The notes under the pieces were generated by a model. It did not search any database and was not told the DNA's origin. It was given only the letters and a program-made list of their open reading frames with translations. The position numbers and the translations under genes are program-made. 64,000 nucleotides of DNA. Source: Aplysia californica (taxonomy: Eukaryota; Mollusca; Gastropoda; Aplysiida; Aplysiidae). Each line of letters begins with the position of its first letter. Within the stretch, counting starts at the first letter, position 1. Location of the stretch: contig NW_004798466.1 in NCBI RefSeq assembly GCF_000002075.1, positions 22,416 to 86,415 of the forward strand. Direction: 5' to 3'. Below are positions 56,747-64,000 of this stretch, piece by piece.

Positions 56747-57394
56747 AAGTGCATTCCCGTGTCTCATAAATCCCAGTCTATAGGAACATAAATGTTTAGC
56801 TGTAGTACGAATTATACGGCATTTGCAAAACAATAGGCCAAATAAGCGCGGACGGTTAGAAGTGTCTCAAGAAAGTAACATATAAGGACGATAGACGTTT
56901 GATAAGAAAGAAAGATCAAGCCATACTAGAGCTCGCGCCAACCAACCACGATTGCAAATTCACTGTAGGCTACTTTTTCACCTGTTGCAAAGAAGTTTGG
57001 TTATGTCATTATCCCCTCTCAACCGACAGGCCAATGATCGCCAACGCGCTCGACAACACAAAGTGACCGATTGTGAACTGATCTCGCGGAGACGACCTTT
57101 GTGTCTGCAAAACACTGCCCAGCCCTGCACACTCCAAAACTCTTTTCTTTTTCACCAGCCATTCGAATTAGGTGGATATAGTCAAGAAAAACGAATTACA
57201 TACCTCTGGTGATTAAAAAGAAGAGATATCTAAAGAATAACAATGATATATTATATGCATAAGTGAAAAGCAGACCAGATGCTTAGGCCTACATATGATT
57301 TCGTAGATTATCTTTTATCAACAAGTGGCTATGGGCTAGTGCAATTAAACATGGCGTATGCAAACCAACAAAATCCATTAAAATGTACAAATTT
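56747..57394 (+). repeat. Left arm of a long inverted repeat
   Basis: About 648 bp matching 62706-63366 in reverse complement at roughly 90-95% by eye, from AAGTGCATTCCCGTG to AAAATGTACAAATTT. It contains a minus-strand SINE family A copy (56800-56945). The shared frame MQIHCRLLFHLLQRSLVM in both arms has no recognised family. Confidence 0.92.
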
Positions 57395-58229
57395 GTTCAG
57401 CAGAATAGAGAATACATCAATCTATACATCACTATATTATATCTAAGCCTTCTATTTTTTTTTGCATCTCTCAGGATTTATTGCTCCATTCCAGTAGAGT
57501 GTAAATATAGTAGGACAGCTGCAGGGAAAATTTTGCTTGGGCTCTAAAATAAGTATACTGGGTTTCCTAATACTAATAACCAATATGGGTTAAGTAACAG
57601 AAACACACTATCCCTGTATATGTTTTCACTGTCCATTTTTTAAATTCTTTAGATACAAAGGGTTCGTCAGACCAAAATTCGCGCAAATTGTATGCATAGA
57701 TTCTGACAAAGACTGAATCGATACAGCCTTGTTGATATCTTCACACGGTGTTTCTGTAAAACCTGCAACGTACTACAAGATTTACTTTTCTAAGTCTCAA
57801 ACTTTTCTTGTAATTGCCCTTTTAGTTATACGATACTCGGACAAAAAATGGATCACAAATCAGAGTGATACTGTCAATCTTTTTTACACTGACAGAAAAC
57901 TTAATACAATATCACAATAATCTTTCAGTACGTTGTAAACATATTACCTAGAAACAGTCATGCAAAGTGGGATGTGACATGTACTTTCAGAAATGTCTCT
58001 ACATAGGTGACCCACCCCCCTAAGAAAATCATAGTTTTGAGAAAACTTGAAAAAAAACTACAGAATTCATACTGGTCTATTTCAACACCATGATAAAAAA
58101 ACATGGCACATGTGAACATTTTATAGATGTTTTAGACACTTGAAAATATTTCCAATCGATAAAGCAGATGCTGCTCGACTGAAATAGTCCAAAATCGAAA
58201 AATCGGTTCTGCTTCTAACTAGTAATATT
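57395..58229. other. Inside the inverted repeat, no gene
   Basis: AT-rich DNA with no recognised protein or repeat. Confidence 0.4.
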
Positions 58230-61090
58230 TCCAGATCTAGAATCTCGATACCCAACTCTGTCTAGATATGTGCTTCGCTTCAGACCAAACTTCAGTGTAT
58301 TGACTTTTTCTACATACATTTGATGTAGTCATGTCCCCAACACGTTGAGTTCATTGAAACCCACAAAATGTTTACTTCGTTGTACATCTATTGCAGGTAT
58401 TGACTTTTTCCAAATTTTGCGCGTATTTAGTGCGTAGCTTTTTTTTTTTTTTAAATAGAGTAAGACTCTTGATCTAGATCTCTCTATGCATTTGGAGCAC
58501 AGAAGTTGAGACTGATTTAGAGTTGTTAGCAAGAACAGAACTGATTTTTGTGGGTTGTCGTATTTGGGCCACAGAGTTCTACTTTGTGTTTGCAAAGCTG
58601 CTTCTACTGTTTCCAGATCTAGAATCTCGATATCTAAGTCTGCTTGGATCTTCACAGTGTCGATGGGTATCTCAGGTCAACTTCATTGTAAGTACTTTTT
58701 CTAGAGATATACTTGGTGTAGCAGGGGCGGTTCGTCCATAGAGCACGGCCGTGCACTTCCGCCTTGAATTTTTAATGCGCACAACACCAACAAAGAGACA
58801 ATAAAAGAACCTTTACCTTCCTCCATCTAATCAGTTTTCTGTACACGTTCCTCGCCAGAGCCTATTCGTTCATTACAACATCTACAACTCTACAGAAGTA
58901 CAACATCTACTATACCATATCAAGTTCTTGTTCTTCACCCAAGTAAAAAATAGCATGTTCAGTGGTGTAATCTAGAAATGCTCCGTGGGCCGACCCAAAC
59001 AACGATGACGTTTTGAACCGAGTTTCTTAGTTCATAAATAATAAGACGGTACAATGTCAATGTGCACCAGCCGAACAAAGCCAATAGGGGCAGTCTAAAA
59101 GTAACGCCATCTCAGACCAGTTCACGATAGCCTACACAATTCAATGCTCGTATTATGATAGCTTTGGAGCAAACCACCGGAGTGCTCACAGTGATGTCCG
59201 ATTGGTCCATTGTCGTGCCATTTATATCTCTAGCCCTACCTCTGTAACCTAGAACGTGAGCGAGGTCAACATGGCGTAATTAGGTCACCGTGTTAGAAGT
59301 TGGAATGGTGTAGTGGTGAAAGTTTTATTACTCGGGTGTGTATTCCAGTGCTGGATGAATGAAATTAATTGCAAATAAAATCTGTTCACCGAACAAAGTA
59401 ACAAGAAGAGAGTGGAAGAATTAAGTCCCCCACCAACCCAAAGATATCAAAATAATTCAACCAACAAAAAGTGGAGTGGCTTACAGTCAGCGTTAGCAAA
59501 TACTCACTGTAGGCCTGCTGTTTCTCTTGTCTGCTTTTTGGAACTGAGAACCCCAAGTAGTCTAAGACAGGTTTTACTGATCATGTCCTTGTGAAACAAC
59601 GTATTAAAGTCACGAGTCATCAAGAGCGCACATAACCAATGCCGTTAAGTATCATACTTTCGGACAAGTAGGCATAGCAGTGCAGCTAGTCGTTGGTCAT
59701 TGCATTGCAACGTCTCACAATAACGAACTGGTGAGACACGTATTGCGTAAGGTTATCAAGTGTATTTTGTTCTGTGAAACTCACAAACTCGCCCTTCGCG
59801 GTCATGAAAAGGGTGATTTGTCGGGGAACAGAGGCATTTTTCGCCAACGCGATACAGGCTCTTCGACACTTTTTGCCTACTCTACAAAATGCACCGGCGT
59901 TCTCAGACACGTTTGTCACCGGAATATTCAATGGCCGTCTGAGACAAAGTGAGAACTTACAGTCTCAACCAATTAGCACAGTCTTCATTTGGAAAGTAGA
60001 GATCCAGCTTTGTCATGCAGAAATTCAGTCTGAGCAGTGGGACGATAATTCTATCCACGATGGTATCCTGAATGTATTAAAGAGCGAAACGTTTCTCTTC
60101 TTTTTTCACTTTTTCTACAAAGTGTTCATGCACCTTGACGCTGTTTATGGGAGCCTCTAACACAGAAGTACAACGCCCATAGCAACCTAACAAGCTCTAG
60201 ACACGTTTAAAGTAGCCGTCGATGAAATTAGAATCAGTATACGTGTTCTGTCAACAAAACAGACCACAGAGAAACACGCTTCCAAGAAGTGCAGACATTA
60301 CAACACCAACGAACTTGCTGCAAAGCACGCCTGAGACATAATAGTTTCTCAAATTGTTGACAGTTTCTTGAAGCAAAATAAATTCAATGCACTATCAATC
60401 TTTGACTCCTCCAAATTCCAGGACTACCAAAAGTCGTTTCGTACTGTTCGTTTAGGATCGTTTACAGAAATATTACTGTTTTGCATAAAAATCAAGTTAC
60501 AGACAAAATTATAAGTACTAATGTATTACATTGCAATGAACTATTTAAGTCTGCTCAAGGTCGTACAATCCAGGGCCTTTATTCAACTCTGAAGAACTAC
60601 AAACTCGACACAACATTTAGAGAAGTATGCAAAATCCTAGAAATCGCACTGACGTTTATGTCGATCCACAAGGACATCATTGACAGCACGTCCAAATTCG
60701 TCAACAGCATAATGGACACTTGTGCTGCAGCAAAAGAACGAAATGAAGACTTCTTCTTCAAAAAGATTTTCTCAAAACAGATAGGATGGAGAAAACATCT
60801 CATTTACCCTGCCATTGACTACTTCAACCTGCTTTAACTTAATTGTGCACGCCCACTTTTAAGACCCATGAGCCATCCCTGGTAGTGAATCTGTGATGTC
60901 CCCAACACGTTGATTTCGTTTAAATTCACAAACTGTACTCACGTTTTCAAAAGTTGGGGCGTATTTTCTGCGTAGCTTTTTTATAGAACTAGGCTCTAGA
61001 TCTAGATCTAGATCTATATATCCTAGATGCATTTGGAGAACAGAATTCAAGACTGCTTTGGAGTGGTTAACAAGAAGATGTCAATCTAGA
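58230..61090 (+). repeat. About 380-bp tandem duplication split by a hAT
   Basis: Unit 1 is 58230-58611. Unit 2 is 58612-58721 plus 60882 to about 61090. Shared words are TCCAGATCTAGAATCTCGAT (58233 and 58614), TGTCCCCAACACGTTGA (58332 and 60899), TGCGTAGCTTTTTT and ATGCATTTGGAG. The second unit is cut by the transposon, which independently confirms the transposon's ends. Confidence 0.75.
58722..60881 (+). mobile_element. hAT transposon, decayed (ZMYM1-like transposase)
   Basis: Ends CAGGGGCGGTTCGTCCATAG and, inverted, CAGGGATGGCTCATGGGTCT. 2160 bp. Pieces of a hAT transposase with DUF4371/ZMYM1-like layout remain: LVRHVLRKVIKCILF and KLALRGHEKG (about 59730-59810), ETFLFFFHFFYKVFMHLDAVY (about 60090-60150), and a C-terminal dimerisation-like region GLYSTLKNYKLDTTFREVCKI (about 60570). 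They lie in several frames, and the ERSFS-LKR segment is missing. An exact 8-bp duplication is not visible. Non-functional. Confidence 0.78.
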
Positions 61091-61539
61091 TCGAAATCTG
61101 TTCGGGGTAAAGATGCCCATGGAATATTAGTTAATAATGTAGTAAGATCCCCCCTGAACGTAGAGTTTGTTTAACCCCACGAAACAGAGATGAAAGCGAT
61201 AGGAAACGGAGAAAGGAGTCTATCAATCAGAATTTACGTTCTAATAGTCAGAATCCGGAAGGAGATCTTGAGTGTGCTGGGCAAAAAAATAATTGGCAAA
61301 CGGTGGCCTTAGCGTGCAACGCACTGTCTTTTAGTAAAACTGAAGTTAGTTGATCGGAGATTACGGATACTTGACTATGGTGATTCAATGTCGTCTGTGA
61401 ACATTGCAATGCCATAAGATGGAGAGAAGAGAGAAACACATTCTGCTGTCAAAATGGCAAAGTTAGTATACCTGTACCTCCCGCACCCCTTCAGGAACTA
61501 ATAATAACGTATTACGATGTAACACAGATGCTCTCGCCC

Positions 61540-61990
61540 TTGCTTCAATTAGGTGCAGTGAACAAGCTGAACAGAGCTTCAATCCAACCTTCAAAATCCA
61601 GTGTAACCTGTACCACCGATTAAGAAGTCTTCTTCCCACTGCTGGACAGTTAGATCTGCTTTTGCAAAGATTGCTATCAAAGCAGAAAAGGATGGGGGTT
61701 TCTTTACAGGGGGATTTTTTTTCTCATGGACATTTGTATGTCGCAATGAGTGGTGTTGGGTTCAGGGACTCTGTTAGAATACATGCAAACAGACCTGCTG
61801 CCCAGGACGGAGTTCCAGATGGCGCATATTATGCCACCAATATTGTCTACACAGATGTCGCAGTGAATCCGGTAAAACATTTTATCTTTGGATTTCCTAT
61901 CACTATATCACCGTTCGTAGAACGGGTTTTTAGTCTTGATAATACAAAGCACGTCTCGACTTGTTTCAAAACACCCAAGACTCTATACTC
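61540..61990 (+). mobile_element. Helitron RepHel fragment, internally deleted
   Basis: SFNPTFKIQCNLYHRLRSLLPTAGQ (given in part; about 61576-61650) resembles the segment before the Rep domain of animal Helitrons. It is followed at once by the end of the Pif1-type helicase: FFSHGHLYVAMSGVGFRDSV and YYATNIVYTDVAVNP (61700-61880). The join removes Rep and most of the helicase. No 3' hairpin with CTRR was identified. Confidence 0.75.
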
Positions 61991-62003
61991 TGACATAATT
62001 TAA

Positions 62004-62705
62004 ATTCACCATGCATGGACTGGACAATTTGACTCTTTTTGGAACCAAATGAAGGGAAAGGATGAAAATATTGCGCCTGCACTCGACTGAAGTCAGACTA
62101 CTGGTGTTTTGCCCTTTATTTGCTTTATAACAACGCAGTAGTTTTTACTTGTATTCTCAAAAGTACATTGCTCTTTTTGGTTTTTCTTTGTTTAATTTTC
62201 CTTCTTTTTGTGTGTGTGGCAGGGGGGGGGGAGGGAAGTTGTCGAAGACCAACACCCCCAATAAATGACATCCCTTCCCCCTTGTACAGTCACGTGCTCA
62301 ACATCCCCTCATCCCACCAATCCACTCAACCCTCTTCTCGAACCCTCCGTATCAACTGAAACCTCCCTCCCTCCCCGTTTCCCAATCAGTGATCACCCCG
62401 TCCCTCCTACCCCCGTTCCCCACCACCCGTCCTCCTAACCCCCTCTTCCTCATTCCTAATCCCACCCCACCTCCCCCTTCCCGATACCCCCTCATTCCCG
62501 GATCCCACTAACTTCCCCCATTGCCCTCAGATAGCAATACCCAGTGCCCACACATCGGTATTAACTTCGCTTACCGTGGTACTGCCACTGCAGTGCCCCC
62601 CCCCCCCCCCCCCCAGAGGGTAATAGGACATTTTTAAGTTTTTGCAACTCAAGTCACGTTGAAATTCAAGTCCCCTTGAAATTAGAATGAGACATTAAAA
62701 CTTTA
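62004..62705. other. C-rich spacer inside the inverted repeat
   Basis: No gene. A CCCTCCC-rich stretch at 62260-62520 and a poly-C run near 62597-62614. Confidence 0.5.
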
Positions 62706-63366
62706 AAAAATTGTACTTTTTAATCGACTTCGTTTATTTGCATACGCCATGCTTAATCGCACTAACTTAATTCCATAGCCACTTGTTGATTAAAGACAAT
62801 CTACACAATCATATGTAGGCCTAAGCATCTGGTCTGCTTTTCACTTATGCATATAATATATCATTGTTATTCTTTAGATATCTCTTCTTTTTAATCACCA
62901 GAGGTAGGTAATTCGTTTTTCTTGACTATATCCACTTAATTCGAGTGGCTGGTGAAAAAGAAAAGAGTTTAGGAGTGTGCAGGGCTGGGCAGTGTTTTGC
63001 AGACACAAAGGTCGTCTCCGCGAGATCAGTTCACAATCGGTCACTTTGTGTTGTCGAGCGCGTTGGCGATCATTGGCCTGTCGGTTGAGAGGGGAAAATG
63101 ACATAACCAAACTTCTTTGCAACAGGTGAAAAAGTAGCCTACAGTGAATTTGCAATCGTGGTTGGTTGGCGGGTGCTCTAGTATGGTTTGATCCTTCTTT
63201 CCTATCAAACGTCTATCGTCCTTATATGTTATTTTCTTGAGACACTTCTAACCGCCCGCGCTTATTTGGCCTATTGTTTAGCAAATGCCGTAAAACTCGT
63301 ACTAAAGCTGAGCATCCATTTAATGTTCCTATAGACTGGGATTTATGAAACGCAGGAATACACTTT
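62706..63366 (-). repeat. Right arm of the long inverted repeat
   Basis: Reverse complement of 56747-57394. It includes a plus-strand SINE family A copy (63163-63310), the same insertion as in the left arm, so the SINE predates the duplication. Confidence 0.92.
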
Positions 63367-63584
63367 TACTCCCAGAACTTGACCATTCCACAATTCTTGA
63401 GCCTGGCAGTTCACTACCCCAGAGAACAATAATATTAAATAACTACTTTGGTAATGGTTTGGGAGGGGCGAGGGAGGGGGAAGATAGGAGAGAGTTACAG
63501 GTGGCGTTAGCTTCTGTTCTAAATGAACTTGTGTATAATTTACTCTTTTTACATTTTAAAGAGGGACGTCTCGTCTAGTTGCTG

Positions 63585-63728
63585 TAATCCAGCCGAGCCG
63601 GCCACACTGAGAGGGTTAATCCAACCGGACAGGCCACAGTGAGAGGGTTAATCCAGGTGGGCTGGCCACAGTGAGAGGGTTAATCCATGTGGGCTGGCCA
63701 CAGTGAGAGGGTTAATCTAAGTCAGCGG
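63585..63728 (+). repeat. 32-bp minisatellite
   Basis: Four units of GGCCACAGTGAGAGGGTTAA plus TCCAGGTGGGCT. Confidence 0.92.
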
Positions 63729-63803
63729 GGCCGGCCTCGGGAGGCTGAACACTCTGGGGTTCTCGTGACTGGTCTTATCTCTGGCCGAGGTGCCAGGTGT
63801 GGA

Positions 63804-63833
63804 GGTGGGGGTGGGGGTGGGGTGGGGGGAGGA
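63804..63833 (+). other. Potential G-quadruplex motif
   Basis: Four or more G runs (GGGGGTGGGGGTGGGGTGGG) separated by single T, within a G-rich patch following the minisatellite. Confidence 0.7.
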
Positions 63834-64000
63834 TACGTCATCACTGTCTGACCTCAGAACAACAAGGTTTTATCTCAGCCACAATTGTTTTTGAGATTTT
63901 TTAGTTGAAAGGTTTGTCAGTCACATTCCATTTTTTCTGAAGTGAAGAACAAAATTATCAAGTTTTTGACTGTGAAAATAAAGGACTAGATTTACAAGTC

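Noticed and set aside
56747-63366. Large virus-like element, because of long inverted ends and a helicase piece
   Set aside because: No polymerase, integrase or capsid sequence is visible. The helicase remnant is of Helitron type and the other protein is a hAT transposase.

Overview
This is nuclear DNA of an animal, most likely a lophotrochozoan and probably a gastropod mollusc. The evidence is GT-AG introns of 0.3-3 kb, metazoan protein families, non-LTR retrotransposons with RNase H tails of a type I associate with molluscs, several tRNA-derived SINEs, and abundant CT/GA, GACA and TCTAGATC simple repeats. The species cannot be fixed from the sequence alone. Two runs of N (32714-32813 and 44249-45121) show that it is a scaffold.

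Three host genes can be supported. (1) Plus strand, 2763-9531: a two-exon gene for a roughly 1757-residue protein with nine C2H2 zinc fingers and a very long low-complexity tail (poly-Gln/His, then a 40-residue higher-order repeat). (2) Minus strand, 29644-20114: a seven-exon CRAL-TRIO lipid-transfer protein of the alpha-tocopherol transfer protein-like group, 314 residues, with every junction in phase. (3) Plus strand, 35960-52902: GTF2H2, the p44/Ssl1 subunit of TFIIH. Thirteen coding exons are visible, and one short exon is inferred to lie in the 44.2-45.1 kb gap. Genes 1 and 2 are convergent; genes 2 and 3 are divergent, about 6.3 kb apart. They have no obvious functional link.

The rest is introns and intergenic DNA full of transposons, many with readable ends. 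They include a hAT-like MITE (628-1979, 8-bp target duplication) carrying a second, palindrome-ended MITE whose sister copy lies at 34.3-35.1 kb. There is a decayed Tc1-type transposon with both inverted repeats (21204-22737) and a 5'-truncated LINE with an open RNase H frame and 11-bp target duplication (27966-28781). Further LINE pieces lie at 39.4, 41, 48.9-50.2 and 55.1 kb. Pogo-like MITEs lie at 9602-10470 and 54197-55079, and a TTAA-flanked MITE at 52964-53491. At least four SINE-like families are present, two of which share a 3' tail. The last 7 kb is a segment of about 6.6 kb bounded by inverted repeats of about 650 bp; it holds a decayed hAT transposon and an internally deleted Helitron piece.

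The most unusual pattern is that tandem repeats in GTF2H2 and the CRAL-TRIO gene repeatedly start at, or run through, splice sites, copying acceptors or donors. One array begins in the last codons of GTF2H2 and carries its stop codon. No CRISPR, rRNA or functional tRNA gene was found.
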